64,000 nt of DNA from Rhyacichthys aspro (GCA_036850595.1 CM072163.1:14098639-14162638); one strand, 5' to 3'; shown: positions 11,473 through 61,396, numbered from the stretch's first letter. A program made the numbers and translations. The notes: generated from the sequence alone by a model not told the origin.

Positions 11473-13609
11473 GAGAGATATGCCTCATTATGCAGCCCTC
11501 TTTGCATGTGAGCTCCTTGTCTAGTTAGCACGTCCTCCAATCACCTCTCCTCGTCTCCACAGAAGCCTGACCTTTGACCTTGACCCTTCACCTCCTCTCT
11601 GTGCACTCATCACTGGCCTGTCAGTCAAACCCCAGAGTCTCCCCTCTCCTGCTGGGCTCGCCTGTTCCCCCAGAATAAGGTACACGGAGGAAAACAGAGA
11701 CAGAACGATCCAGGAGTCTACACAAAATCAGTCATCACATTTAGTCAAGTCTGATAAGTGCAGCTCTCACTCAGTTAGACGGTTGGTGGATTGTCGGGGA
11801 TGAAACTGAAGATGGTACCGTGTATTTGAAGTGTTGTATGATGCTGGAGCACATCCTCACTTCATTACGAGTCTACAGAGGACCCATGTGTACACAGATC
11901 TGGAGAACAGTAGGTCCTTGTGCTCACTGCATTCTTGTTCACAGTAACTTAACACCACTCAGCTGTTCCTGGAGGTCCACATCATGTCTTCTGCAGTCCA
12001 AACTGCTCACAACGGGCCTAAAAAAAACAAAAAAAACAACAACAAGAGAAAAAGAGAAAAAGAAATACAGCTATGTGTTAGATCTACTTTCTTTATGTTA
12101 CCCTTTTTTAAAATTAGGACAACAGACATTTTTTTTTGTGTTCCTATTTTAAGTACAATTTTGTTGATACAGTCCTTCAAAGCTGTGTCGCGTCGTTACA
12201 TTTATCCAACAGCAGAGGGCGACATTCAATACAAAAAAAACAAAACTTGTCATACACTTTAATGCAGTTTAGTGTCATTCTCCATTATTTAAGATGACAG
12301 ATGAGAGAGAAACGATGGCAGAAAGAGGAAAAAAGTTCAGTTTCAAACCAACCACATCAAGGTGTAGTGCGCTCGTCTGTGCCCTGACAGAATGGAGGCC
12401 CCGCCGTGGTGCACACTTTTCTCCGTAGAGTAAAGGATGTGGTGAAACATTCAACTCTTACTACTAACTCTCACCAAAGGGCGAAGCTGTATTCACAAAA
12501 GCTCCGTGCAGTGCATCCGTGAGCGCCATGTGCATGAGTTGTGGTTGTATTTGGAGCGCACAGCCGACTCTGCAGCGGGGGTTTCTGCGAAAGCGAGCGC
12601 TCGGAGGAAGTCAAAGCGCGGGCATGTGGCGCAGGTGAAAGAATTCAAGTGGTTCCTGTGGTCTGTGTCGGCCTCCTTTTTCTCGCACGTCCCTTGAACG
12701 CAGCACCTGGATGGTTCGTGAGCGTGAGACCCACAGTGACCCCTCAAAAGCAGCCTGTCTGTCACTTAATACACGATATATGAAGATCTAACCACTGTGT
12801 GATTTCCGGACAAGTGTGAACCTGTGTTAGGCCTCTTCTTTGAAATGACACACTAATAATTGTCAATTGAAAATTAAATTCAGATTCAGTGGATGGAAAT
12901 AAAAAAGAAACATTACCGCCATTTTTTTCCCTTTGCAAAATATGACATTAAAGTGCACATTTATGAAAAATAGGCCTAACCCTCTCTGTCTCTTTCTTTT
13001 TTTAAATACTTTTACAGTGATGAGTTTTCAATGCATGCCTCTAACATATGCACTTACAAATAGTTTAATACCTTATATTCAGCCTGGCATTAAGACATAA
13101 GTGCTCCATTAGGCGCATCAACTGCTCTCCATCACTTGAGCAGTTCCCTCCTCCTCCTCCTCCAGCTCTTATAAGTGCGCTTAAGAAAAAGGACGATGCT
13201 GACGTCACGTTAAAAGGTAAATGGGAGTCTTGTCTGAGTATTATGTGGTTGAGTGGGCAGCAGCAACACAAAGTGCTGTTCTTTAGTGTTACCCAATGTA
13301 TAATCTTAAAGCCACTTGCTCAACAGTCAGTGGTCATAAAGGACTGGAAAAATGTGCCTCCCTTTTGTTGTAATGAAGAGTCCAAACAGCGGTTTCTGCC
13401 CAAATTGACACAAGCATTCAAACACATGAGTAAATTTACACAAGCTAAGGCCCCATATGACTGTCTGCTGTTAATGAGACTAAATGTTAAAGGCTAATCT
13501 CTTTGTTTACCAATCAAAGTGTAATAAAACTCATCACTCAGATTATGGCTGGCTGAAAGAAGGTAAGTTATAAACAAACACAATGACACTGATACTGGGT
13601 TTTAACAGG

Positions 13610-16600
13610 TTTAATTAACCCTGATTACATCTTAATTACAAGTTTGAAAAAAAAAAAAAAAACATGACAGAAGTAGAGAAATTCAATGTTACATCATGGT
13701 ATTAACTTTCATCTCTCCATCTCAGTGTTATGTAACTGCTCGGGGAGACAAGGCGAAAAAAAGACCAAAAGAGGGAGAAGATAGACTTTTACACAGTAAA
13801 ACAATACACATCTTTTTTTCTTCTTTTCAAATGATACAGTCCCCCGTAAAAAGAAAAATATACAAGGTCGAGAGAAAAAGTAACATTATAAAATAAAAAT
13901 TACAATACATGACAAAAAGGTAAAATCACTCCCACCTGTAAAAGAAAAATTCTCCATCCCTTCCTCTTTGTCCCCAATGTTATTCCTCTGTCAGCTCACA
14001 AAATTAATGTTACACATTTTAGTTATATTACATTTGTAAAAAACTAAAGACGGGGAAAAGGATTCAGGGTGACAAGGTTTCAAACAAGGAATGGAGGAGA
14101 GGGGGGCTTCAAGATTCGACGCGATGTCACGACGTAAAAAGCAACAGCCAACGCAGCTGTGGAATAATAATGCCAGGTGGAGAGGTCAATAACCAACGCA
14201 AACAATAAGAACTACAATCATCAAGAGCAATTTGACATCAGAAAAATAAACTCAGAAACCTTAATAACTCTGATAGAGACGTTTCATCTTTGTGCTGTTA
14301 GTCTACTGTCTATTGACCGTAGAGGCAAGTCCAAGTGTAACTTACAGACTGCAATCATGTCTGTACCCTGCAAATATCACGACCGGCGTTAGTAAAGACA
14401 TCTGGAACAGAGAGGGAAAACAGAAACAAAAAGAGGAATTAAAGGAGGAGTGCAGAGCAGGCAGACTGCTGCCTCATCTGTTTCTGAGATATGAAAAGTA
14501 ATAAGGCAGCTGTCAGTTCAATTACAGACGCAGGACTTGGTGGGAATGAGCGTGTTGGTGGGTTTGTGCATGTCTGAACATGTTTCGGTTCGGTCCTGGG
14601 GGTCTGATGAGAAAATTCAGTCAGCTCAGCTACACCTGAAGGGTATCAGTCTCAATCCCCGTATAGATCAGTCTCTAAGTGGCCAGACAGTCTGCTGGTC
14701 AATACGAGTGAGTTAACCAATCAGACAGCTGTCCGAGCTAACCGCAAAGATGAAAAAAGCTCATGGAGGCTAAAACATAATGGCAAACCATTTTGAGAAA
14801 TCTATTCTGAGTGTATGTGTGCATAGTTTGATGAGAGGGCAATGCAGGACAGACCTCAAATGTCAGACTTTACCGAGTCTCGTAACAATCATTCTTCATT
14901 CGTCTTCCTCACTCTGGTCTAAGGCTGCTGCGGACTTTGGAGCATTATGTTAACTGGCCTAAAAGAACAGACGAAATTGAAGAGGGGTTTCCCACTGTGC
15001 TGCAAGTAAAAAGACCTAGTTACTGCAAATGATGTGATAGGCAGAGGGAAGCAGGTGTCTGAATCATCACTCTGTTTGTCTATGAGCTTTTTTCAGGTCT
15101 TTTTGTAGATACTGGCCTGGTTTTATTGTATAGTGTATGAAATAAATGTATAGTAAAATAACTGAACAACAAAAACCCTGCACACCCCCCTGCAATATTA
15201 TAAGTTCCAATGAGTGTGAATGTTGCTATCTCCTAAAAATAATCCACTTAAAAACCCTGAATCTTTTTGTATCTTTAAAAAGCTCTGGTTGTTTTAAAAT
15301 CTCCGTTTCTTAAATCATTTCATTTAAAATATATAAAGATATAGTCTGTATGTGTGTTACTAGAGCTCCATTTTTGTACATGCTATAAAAACAAGGCATA
15401 GAGAGGCAGTGTATGAGAGGTCTCAGGCCCTGCTCTCTTAAAATTCTGTAGGCGCTCACATACTTTGAGGACCTGATGACAGTGCCACTTGGAGCTGGGC
15501 TGGATCCAGAGAGCGGGAGCCAAAGGCAGTGTCATGCACGTGTGTTTCTTTCTATGGACATTTTTGCTGGTTTCATTTAACACTATCTATGATTGTTAGA
15601 AGAGCAGAAGCTGGTGTATCACGTGCCGCTAGGACTTAAGGGGAACTCTGTTGAATGTACAGAGGAGATAGTGGTTCTGTGTGACCACTGTCTATGAACT
15701 TTTCCTCTCTCTGTGCTGTCGTCCCCTTGTGGTCCCTTCGGCAGCTTTTCTCTACACTTTTAGTACATCTTCATTCTTCTCCTCAGATCTCCACTGGGGA
15801 AACATTTCTTTCAGTGAGTGGAATTTACACTTTTCCACATGTGGTCCGCAAGAGAAAGAAAGGCAGGATAGAAGAGGCAGAAAGAAGGATGGACAGTACG
15901 CCAGAGTCTTTTGCCAAAGATTAGTGCCTATAAGTGACTTCTATACTGTGCGTCCCCAAAATCGAATCACTGTTGGTTACAGTTCTGTTTTTGCTTGTGT
16001 GTGTTTATGTGCATGAATCCTATAAACATACAGCAATGCGCTTCCCTGAGTGGAGTGAGCCAGATTTAAGAGTCCCGTCAGGACTGAAATGCTTAGTCAG
16101 AAAACACCCACTCTTTATATATGGAGACACACTTTCCTATTTAGCCCCAAGACTTTTTTTAGCAACCGCTTAACTTTTGAGATTTCTAGAGATTATAGGG
16201 ATTCCTTGAAAAAAAACCAACAACAACAACTTAAAGCAGTCCTCCTCTCCCTACTGGGTGCTCTTCTGTGTCACTTCATGGCTGTGGGTTGTACATACAG
16301 GCACTTATTGAAGTCCAGTTGACTAAGAAAAGTAATAGGGAGAGTGCTAAGCTGTCGTCGTAGGCTTGGTGTGGGGCTTTAGAGAGTGCGGGTCCCCTGA
16401 GGAAAGAGTCAGCTGTCTGATCAGGAGCTGTGATACTGGGGCAGAATATCTGGAGCTTCACTGGCCCGGGTGAGAGAGATGTTCTTCAGTGTCACTGTGC
16501 TTGAGACAGTTGCACCTCTCCTCGCCCCAAGGATTCATGCCACAAGACCCCTGACACTGAGAGAGGATCTGACTGCTGGAGGATGTGACAGAACAAGAGT

Positions 16601-16766
16601 CTGGCTGTCTTTGAGGTGTTAGTTTCTGCATGATCTTTTAGTTCACTGGAGGTTTCAGGAATCTAGTTTTGTCAGTGTGGCCAAGGGATTACAGAGGAGC
16701 CTTTTCACACACCCCTGTACCACCTTCGCTGTGACTAGAGCAGTAGTGTTTGGGCAGTGTTTTTCA
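13610..16766 (-). other. erf: erf 3' untranslated region (distal end uncertain)
   Basis: This sequence follows the ERF stop codon on the minus strand and contains no coding signal. Candidate poly(A) signals on the minus strand are AATAAA at 15122-15127 and ATTAAA at 13610-13615. The segment from 13630 to 14100 has the AU-rich look of a transcript end, which favours the longer form. Either site, or both, could be used. An A16 run (T16 in the transcript sense) lies at 13647-13662. Confidence 0.5.
15122..15127 (-). terminator. erf: Candidate proximal poly(A) signal of erf (AATAAA)
   Basis: This is the only canonical AATAAA that I found on the minus strand between the stop codon and about 13.6 kb. 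It would give a 3'UTR of about 1.6 kb. A distal ATTAAA at 13610-13615 is the alternative. Confidence 0.35.
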
Positions 16767-51626
<34,860 letters not shown>

Positions 51627-51639
51627 TCTTCCTGCTTGT

Positions 51640-52440
51640 TACAGCGGCGAACGGATAAAGTTTGGTGCGACTTGACGAATTCCACGAAGTTCCTAGTGTG
51701 AAGAAAAGTCACTCTGCCGGCCTCCTCCTCAAGTTCCCAATGAGGAAAACCAAGTGAAAACTGGGTAAAAACTTTTGTGGCTACTGCTCCAGCGTTGTTT
51801 TCACGAGCCGCGGCGCGTTCGCTCTCAGTCCGCTTCCACCGCACTCTCCTCGCTGAGACCAAACCGACCACACGGCTGGGTTTCCCCCGGAGCTCAGCCG
51901 CTAACACCTCGCTGCTCGTTCTAGCCTCTCGTCCCGTATGTAGCCGCGAGAAAACACTGCTCAAGTTGTGGCGGACAACGGACCCAACTCGAAGCTTTCT
52001 GTTTCCCCAAACAAGTTGTCTCGCTAGGTGTCCCTTAGCTGTTTACTCCGTGCCATCTTCGTCGCTGTTTGACATCTTTCTCCGCTAAGCTTTCTTACTT
52101 CTTTGACATAAATTAACGTTCCGGTTGTGGCTCTCTTTTCTTTGCAGACTTTTTAGTCCTCCACTCACTCTCACACGGCTCGGAGCAGCTCTCTCCTCCC
52201 CCCGCGCCTCGCTCCGTCCTCGGGGTGTCGTGTTTCTGCGCGGGGCCCGCCCACACTGACGGCGAGGGGAGGGGGGTAACGTGGCGAGTCACGCCCACTC
52301 ACCACGAGCCGGGCCCGGGCTGGCGTCACTGCAGCACGCTGCGTTGCCCCGGTGACCGCCACAGCGCGCTCGTCGTGATGGTGATGTCATATCCGGGTCC
52401 AGCGAGAAGCGCTTCACGGCGTTCATTTACGTCAGTCAGT
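51640..52440 (-). promoter_or_regulatory. erf: erf CpG-rich promoter and 5'UTR
   Basis: CpG density rises sharply from about 51780 to 52430 (for example GCCGCGGCGCG near 51810), the highest in this half of the window. It lies just upstream of the short erf exon 1 on the minus strand. No TATA box was identified, which fits a CpG-island promoter. The transcription start was not located. The frame directly before the ERF ATG is open for over 100 codons but has no ATG. Confidence 0.7.
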
Positions 52441-55400
52441 GTAAGGCTGTAATTTAGCTGCTCCATCATTGGCATTATGAACTGGGTAATTAATATGACA
52501 GCGTCAGATAATCATTAACTCAGAAAGCAGGAAATTCACTGGCACTGATCTTTCTACAAGTGCACGGTGCTACAAAAATTAGCCCTAAAAGTGTATTGTT
52601 ATTATAATTTGTCACATTTGTCATCCCACAGTACCCAAATTTGGCTTTTTGTTCTATTACTTATATTTCTCTACTACATATACTTTTTTCTTTTATGATT
52701 ACACAGTGATTGAAATTGATAGAAATATATACTTTTTTATATACATATTTTAACATTTACTACAATATCCACTAATATTAAGTGTATTTTAATTTCAAAA
52801 CAGACACATACCACCAACTTAAATCTGAACGTGTATACTTTTCTTTTTGTGGTGTTCTGTGTAACAACACACAAATGTAGCCTACACTTGAGCAGCAAGA
52901 CATCAGTTAATGTAACCTCTTTTATTCCATAGAACCGCTTGGCTGATTGTAACTGTCCTTGTCATCTTCCTTCTTCAAATGTCACTGATCTGATGGCGTC
53001 ATATGTTACCCATAAGTGCAGGTGAGTAGGGGTGTGTCATACATGAGAGGTGAAATGCATCTTCATGTTAGGCTTTTTGTGCACCAGGTGGAAGCATCGC
53101 GGCGTGTGTTTTTGTGCACTGTGTACGATAATGCGCATCAGCGATTCACACTATTGCCCTGCCCTGTCAACAGGATAAGGCAGCAGTAGTAAAACAAAGT
53201 AAACAACGTCCCCTGACAGCAACAGTGTCCCTACAGTGTGATTTACAAACAGGATTTCTGCTCCCTTTACTGACCATTCTCTGACAGCCTACGGGAAACC
53301 CACTCTGGTCTGCCTGATAAGACCTGGACCCACTGAAAAAGCTGCCTTTAAATTCAGTGTTGAACGTTCATATTCAGGAAACTGATGTCCTGTCTTCTTT
53401 TGAGCAGGAAAAGCACCAGACAAACCAGTGTGGCGTTTTCTCACACTGGAATACAATAGAGAATCAGCTGGGGGAAAAGCCGGTTTAAAAGCCACTATAT
53501 TCCTGTTTGCCTTTCCCTGATATGTTGTCATCAGTGTTGGCATTTAGCAACATTTTACTGTGTATTTTTCTGCATGTACAAGATACATAAAGAAAGACAT
53601 ATTTAACACGACTGTGCCCAGAAATCTGCAATATGTTCCACAAACGAAATGGTGTACTTTATTGACCGGTAGCATCACTTTGGCACTAGGCTGCAGATTT
53701 TGGTAACTTGGAAACTGTCATACTTCACATTTCCTAGCAAAAAAAAAAAAAAACGAAACAAAACACTTTTGTCTTGTCAATGTGTATATTTCTGGAGTTG
53801 GAGAGCTCATAACCACCAGGCTCTTTATATAGAGTTACCAATACAAGAGAAACATCAAAGTAAGAGCAAGAGGAAAGGCTCAAGAGGGAGAAGAATAAAA
53901 CAAGCAGCAGAATGAGAGTGAGTTAGTGATTAAGTACAGGGTGGACGAATAGCTTTTACTCTTTGATGTGCCTGGTGACTTTTTGTGTGCATGTGTGGGA
54001 CACGTGCGGGCGCACTTTTGTAACTCAAGTACAAGAGATGACATTTACAGACAATTCTAGCGAACAGTACATTCTGAGCACTGATAAACACGACGCAGCG
54101 TCCTCCTCCTCCTCCTCACTCGTGGCTTTTCCACCTCGCAGCTTCTCTCATATACTGTCCTGTCATCTTTTAACACACCTCCATCCGTACGTGCGTCCAC
54201 CCTCCTTTACACCAACTCCGTCTCCATCCTCTGCCACCTCTCTCTCTGCCTCCCTCACACTTGTTTACTCTAGGACATTTCAGAGACACGCTCAAGGTTG
54301 GTGTATTTTCAAAACCAGAAAAAAGTTTATTTTATGTTTTCCCATCCATAATGTGTAACTTTAACTGTAAACAAAGTAAAAATACAAAAAAAAATTTGTA
54401 ATGGTTTATATGCTCTAAAAAGAGACTCATAATAAATTTTTTAAAAAGTGAAAAGGTATTGCTCTTATTTTAGCAATAAGCATCTCTCAGATAATCACTG
54501 GTTTAAACTTGATGTCTGAACAGTGTCATACATACTGAGCCTTTAAAACTGAAACTTGGCAACAGAACCTAATGTTGTGTTTGACAAACAGTGTATTACA
54601 CAAGAGACTTGTCCCATTGGTTCCACCTTATTTGTAGGTCCCATCCCGCTCTTTTCATCCCCTGCATGCTTTATGAGACTGTCCGTTCCTAATCAGAGTG
54701 ACAGACAGACGCTCCGCACAGAAAGACGAAAAAGAATGAAAGGGGAGAGCGGAGATTTTGTCACAGAGGCATTTATATCCCCAGTTATCTTCACTCTAGA
54801 TGCGAACTCTGACCCTCCCCCCATCCACACTACTTCTGACACATCCTAAGTGCCGTGTGTGTCATCCAGAACGAACAGATGATATTACAGCAGACATCCA
54901 ACTTTATAAACTGTCAAAGCCTCTCATTTCCACTTAGAAAAAAATCTGTGGTTTAACTAAATAGCATGCCTTGTCGTCAGCCTCGATACACACTGATTTC
55001 TTCTGGTCTGTGTCTCGAAAACACAGATGGCTCGAGTCAGAGTAATTACCGTGGACAATGGGTGTGGTAGCCCACTAACCAGTGCCACCACAGGCAGTGC
55101 AGACACACATGAACTATGCTTAAACACACACACACATTACTGGCTTATTTAATTCCTTAAAAGGGCGTTCAACAGAGGTGTTATATGTACACAAGTTCTG
55201 TGATTAAGACTTATGGAGTATGGAAGGTCACATGCCTCATGAATCATAAGTGCCATGCTTCACCAAGTGTAAGAAACATTTGTTAAACAGTTCATTTATT
55301 TGTCCCCTTAAAGGCATTCATTTTGCATGGACCATACAAAAAAAAGATTTTATCAAAATCCTTATACTTGCCCTCTTGGCCTTTCTTTTTCATTTCTTTC

Positions 55401-58400
55401 TAAGAAGTTATAGCTTACATAAGAAACATCTGACTGGATTGCAGGAAAGTCCTAAATGCTAGAATGCTATGCTGCTTTAATTCTTCGCAACCTTGACTGA
55501 GAAGGATAACGTCTTGTGTGACAGTGGAAAAATAAATGGGAAGATGAGTCGCAAGAGTGAAAGGCATGGGGGGTGAGAGCAGACCGGATGAAAGAAAAAG
55601 CCGGCAGCTGAAGGAACAACAAGTGCAGCAGGGTGGCGGTTAATGCCTCACCCCCAAAGACACACACCACACTCACCCTCCTTCCTCACCCCTCCAAATA
55701 GGCTGGAGCGAAAAAGGACACAGGAGAAGGGAGCAACGCTGTAGAGAATAAGGAGTGGGAGAGACCAAGAGAGGGAATAAGAGAGTCAATGGGTTCTTTG
55801 TCATCAAAGAGCTTGTTTATTTTCAAGCTTGCCGGTCCAACCGCCAGGAGACACAGCCAGATATCACTCCCTCGGCCTCTCTGGCTCTCTCTCTTCCCAT
55901 ACATTTGAGAAGTTGATTCCAGATACTTCAAATTACAGTCAAAAAATGTGTATCAAAAGGTTTAGCTCAAAAAGGTGAGTGCATAAATGTGCGTCAGGGC
56001 CTCCACACAGTTACCCTCTGTCCACATTCTTCCTCCCCCTTCGCTGCCTGCCCTCTCCTCCCCAGCTGGTATTCACACATGAGTAATGGGATTACTGCGG
56101 AGTGATGCTAAAGGAGGGAAAGAAGGAGGTGTGGAGATTGGAAGACAAGGGACACGAAGAGGAAGCGGGGCTCATCCGGATGGCAGCGAGTGACTCAGTG
56201 TAGAAGGAGATCAACTTTGACATCGGATATTCATACAAATCACATGCAAAAACATGAATGTAAAGTTGTGGCTTAATGGTGACAGTTTGGATGAGGTTCA
56301 CGGCCACTTTGTGAAAACCATTGTGACTTACTATTTTCATCTGCACCACTACAGACAGACAAACCGCACTTTCTTTCTGTCACATTACCATGGCAATGAG
56401 TGAGCTATTCAAGAACAAAAAGCTCCTTTTGCAGTGGGTACAGTATGGAAAAAGCCAGCGGCCAGTGCCCATGTGAAAGCGGGCCGACGGTGGGAGCTGG
56501 AAAAGACAAGGTAATGTGAGAGCCCATGGAAGGCCCAGAGAATGTGTGTTATATTAAACCAACGTCTGGCCAGGTGTCAAGCCTGTAATATGGTATACAG
56601 AGCAAGGGGAGGAAGAATAAAGCAAGGGAGCTCATAATTTAGCATCAACAACATGACACTGATGGACAGATCGTCAGGGAAGGCGAAGGAGGAATGTTCA
56701 AATGGGGAACGTATGCACGAGGGGTGATGAGAAAGGTGCAAGTGTCAGCCTGGAAAGGAGAGGGAGGTATGCCTGGCTGTGTGACAGTAGCTATATTGAG
56801 CCCAGCGTGTGTTGACACTGTCTCCTGTATCTCACAGAGGAACAAACTCTTCCTATTGGCACAGGATGGAGTTTTCTCTTTCTGTCTTAACCCCTCTCTA
56901 CCCCTCAGTCACCAAAATGTGCACTCCATTACGCCATACTATACTATTAGTTCCTCTTTTACTCTATCCTCCATTTAAAAAACATACAGTGGCACTATAC
57001 ATCTGTCATGTGTTACTATAGCATACAATCACCTTTGACTAACTGTAGCTTACAGTGCTGTTCTCTTTCCTCTCTTCCTCTTTTCCAACAGGTTTTGTGC
57101 TGTGCATCAATGAGTGGCAGTCGTTATCACAAAAATAACAATTAACGGCTCAGTGGGGATAAACCTTTGCCAAAGCCTGTCATTCTCTAGTACCTACTGC
57201 TTTTTCTATTATGTGTAATGAGAGAATGAAGATACGTTGAGATAATGATTCACCAAAAAGGAAATTTAATTCTTGACACTCGCTTGTCTGTAAATTATCT
57301 TTTTCTTTAGAAAACTGTGCATCATAAGAAAAAACTATTTGATTGCATAGAAAAAAAAATAAACATCTGGTTCAAATACCAAACATATCAAAAGGATACT
57401 AAGAAAGTGACATAAAGTAGCCTGACACATCTGAAGCTCCAGTGATCCTCCGTCTGATCAAACCAAGCTCCTTTGCACAGACGCTGTTAAAGTGAGTTAT
57501 TAAGGTATTTCATACATAATTTCAAGCTTTGCTGAGTTGAATTTTTTGTTGAAATGTATTGTTGCACACTTCTGCTATGTTGTGTTGTTAAGTAATTATA
57601 GTATAGTATTAGTAATTATTTTTCAAAAACATAAACAGACTAATTCCTAGGGGGTACCAAACATGCCTCTCCAACAGCACACCCTGTCTACACAGGCAAA
57701 TGTCCAGAGGCGACAGTTTTAAACCATGAATTCACATGTTTAACCACGGGTTGGGTGACTTACCAGATGACATTTGGCGGTACATTCATACATCCCGCTA
57801 CAAGTGATATTTGGGGATATTTTTAAAACATTTAATTTCACAGAAACAAGTGATCGTCACAGTCTCTCCCTGACACATCCTGAGGAGTCACACCAGCCTG
57901 CGACACACACACTTCCAATAGTTTCACCCAGAGGGCGAACCGGAAGAATCTGGCAGAATCCGGCCAAGTCCGTCTCCTTTGAATGTTCTACCCCTAGTAC
58001 CCCCACCCCTCCATCCCATGGACTGGGCATGGAGACAGCAGGCCTGTAGGTGGTTCAGCTATGTGTCATGCATTACATGCCAGTGCAGGGGAGGAGGACT
58101 GACACAGAGCATGTGTTACACTTGCTCAGTTTGATGTGCTCTGCCCTCGCACAGGCACCGCTGTGGGTGGCATAGCTATGTGTCATAATCACAATCATCC
58201 TGAGCTTTGTCGGCTCTCTCTTCATACATACGTCCATTTATGTGTGTGTTGTTGTTGTTGTTTTTGCATAGCCATTACGGCACACTGTAGGCCCTTGTGA
58301 ATGTGCACGCTTGTGGGCTCATTCAGTGTGGGTGCTGCTGTTATACAGTGGCACTGATTCATTTTTTCTGACCCTGTGTTTTGTGGCAGTTTGACGACTT

Positions 58401-61390
58401 GGTTTTACATCATGCTAGTCCTTAAGCTAATTATACTGCTGTATAATAAGTGTAGACTCATGCTTAATTAGGTGCATAAATCAATATGAATCATTACAAG
58501 TCCTTCAATTCAGAAGTAAAAGAAAAACATTTAAGGTTTCTTAAGGTACTGAGTAACCTTTTTTTCTCCGTGCACAGCAGCTGGATTCTCACAGGATGGA
58601 ACTGCTCCAGGAAAAGGGTCCACGTTCTGACCAGCTGCGACCCTGCCAATGATGTGACAGTACAGACAGGTATAGGCGTGCTATTACTCACAGATGATAA
58701 ATCCAATCACCATCTAGGTATTCATTTAAGATGCCTGTCCTTTGCACATGCTTTCTATGGAACTGTCTTCAAGAGTTGGTGTCACATAAATTCAGTAAAA
58801 GACCTTGATGAGATTTTAGCTTGGTAAATGTGTTTGACCATGAGTACATGATGTTAAATGTAAAATAATTTAAGATTTTCAGGTCGGTTCAGCCTCCAGA
58901 GAAAGTACATCTGAGAGGAGTATGTATATATGTATGTATGTGAGTGTGGGCAGGTCCGGGCAGTGGGAGCTCTGGGTTGTGTGTCATTCAGTGGGTGGAC
59001 GACATTCCTGCCGTGCCCACCGCCGCTGCCTTTACATAGTTGCTTGTGTTTTTTTCTGTGTGGCACTCTTCATAAGTGCAGCTCTGGAGGAACGGAGGAG
59101 GCACTTGGTCTAAATGACTGTCACATCCTTATCGCTCCTTTGCGCCCTGATGTTAATTTCCGCTGAGGGTTGCATCCTGCCTTCATTCAGGCTTTTGGCA
59201 TTTTATTGACAAGCTGAAGCAGAGGGGATGACAGCAGAGATATGGAAGGGACACCAAAAGAATAAGAACGTACAGCATGTATACACTGACGCTGAGTGAC
59301 TCACTGTTTTCATTTAAACTATAGGCCCTTCTGTTTTAAAGATATAGAGCTGTGCAAGAAAGGAAACAAAACTGATTTATCCACCAGCAGACCACATTTT
59401 TCTCTCAATCAATTTACTGCTTAATTCTAAGTGTTTATCTATGCTGAGATGTTTCGAAGGGTTCAAGGCCTTACACACAACACACTCGTTGCACACACCT
59501 CAGCTCATAGCGGGAAACCAGATCTGTCTAGTGGCACTTCACCGCTGGCACCGTCTCTTACTGGCACCAACAACACACAAACAGCGGCACACACACAAAC
59601 GCTGGCAGTGTTCCTGGTTCAACCGACAGCTGGTATTCTGTCTTGTCGTACCACACTGACGCAGTGAGGCCTTATTCAGAGCCAATTCCACCTTTACTGG
59701 GCTTCTTCCAAACCCAGCGGAATTACTACTGTGTTAACCGACTCCTCGTCTATAACTAGATATGTCTCTCTCCAATTACCCGCTTCATGCCACAGTCTGC
59801 TTCCCTCGTCATGTCACAGTGACTATACTGTACATGTGTCATTTTTATGGCAATTAGTTCTCCAACAATAGGATGTAAAAGTTCTGATGCTCACTAATGC
59901 TGCAGACCATAATTAGCTGGTTTCTGTAAAAGCTATCTAAAGATACAGTGACATTTTGACTCAGTGCTGTTACATAGCAACATCATTTTTCTAATTTTGG
60001 AATAAGAAGAAAAGTTTGTATTAATGTTATGTCTTACTTGAAACTAATCAAAACTAATGAAACAGTGTGAATAACATAATATAGCATTTACATTTGTACA
60101 TACACAAATGTCTGATTTAAGAATTGGCTACGGATTGGAAAAGAACAAGCATTGCACATGAATGTGACAAACAGCAATACAGATCTACCCGCGTCACCCT
60201 GGTGATAGGATCACATGCTCACCAGCACCGGCCGTGACTCAACTGGAAGGTGGGTGTCTGAAAGCTGTCACACTTACACACTCCAGCATCCTACCTAATC
60301 ATCCACCTACTGTGGCACACAGCAGGAGGCAGAGGAGGAGAAGCTCAAGGAGACAGACTGAAGGAGAGGCAGTTAACAAGAGAGCGACAAGGAAAGGAAA
60401 GGGACCAGAGATGGAAGGCAACACATTCATTCATATAGAAAAGCTCGCACCTAAGGACATTTATCTAAGGACATAGAGGGCAGCGTGTAATTAGAAAATG
60501 CACCATCAGTCAGAGCAGAGCTGTTGAAGCCTTTTCTGTTACATTCTGAAAAGAATAATCACAACAAACGTTTGAACCATAAAAGATTCAAAATGTACGT
60601 ACTGGTGACTCCAAGACATGCATGTATAGGTGAATCTAAATGACCAAGAGAATGAATGTGAGTGACTGTCAGGCCTTTGCTTGAGATTAGTTATCTCTCT
60701 ATGGGTTGCAAACTTTGCCATGACATGACACATATTTTGCTTGACTTCTGACACCTGATGGTTTAGGTTATGATGTAGCCTGGAGGAAAACTGAAATGGG
60801 ACGTCACTCAAATGATTGTTTTAAAAAAAAAGAATCTCAAATATTCTTCTTGTTCTCTCAATGTTTTCAATGCCTCATGCCGATTTTAAGAAGCAAACTG
60901 ATGTCATTTTTGTGGTTCTCGATAATGTATATGTTTGTACTGGTCAAAAATGCATAAAAAAGGCCTTTTAATTATTTGGACTCACTGAACACTTTGCTGT
61001 GAAGAGTCCTTGGGTCACACATTGGACGTGGCCGATTTAGAGTAAAATAATGGGGGCCCCTGCCTTCACTCTTGCCCTTGACAAGTGAGAAATCCTCCCG
61101 AGTGTGACACAGGATGAGACTTTGTAACCTACATGTGTTGCCCTCACTCAAACAGTCCAACAGGTGGTCAAATCAGCTGTTTCCATCCTAGCCCTACATA
61201 TCCTCGTGACCTGAATGTTTTTGATTAGCGTGACAAGGGTCAAAGAGCAGGAATAACTCCAGCAGTTGCCACCGTTTAACTGCAGCGGGTGGGATACATA
61301 TAGACTTCGAGCGCCCTCTTCTGGCGAGAAAGTAGAACGACCAAGAATCAGACAAGAAGCAGTTGGGGGGTAGTCATATGTACAGTTTTT
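52441..61390. other. Intergenic region upstream of erf
   Basis: This is about 9 kb without a supportable gene. It contains homopolymer runs (A15 at 53739-53753), short CA/TG runs and unremarkable open frames of up to about 131 codons with no recognisable motif. I saw no complete transposon. Distal erf enhancers could lie here, but nothing in the sequence alone shows them. Confidence 0.55.
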
Positions 61391-61396
61391 GTCTCC

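Larger units (their letters stand above)
10400..13600. other. Intergenic region between the cic promoter and the erf 3' end
   Basis: No supported coding exon was found on either strand. The region contains a fish-type dispersed repeat fragment (11150-11330), a 32 bp direct repeat, an A21 run at 11452-11472, a CpG-denser segment at about 12490-12740, and a CRE-like TGACGTCACG near 13200. The open frames here are short and have no recognisable domains. Confidence 0.6.
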
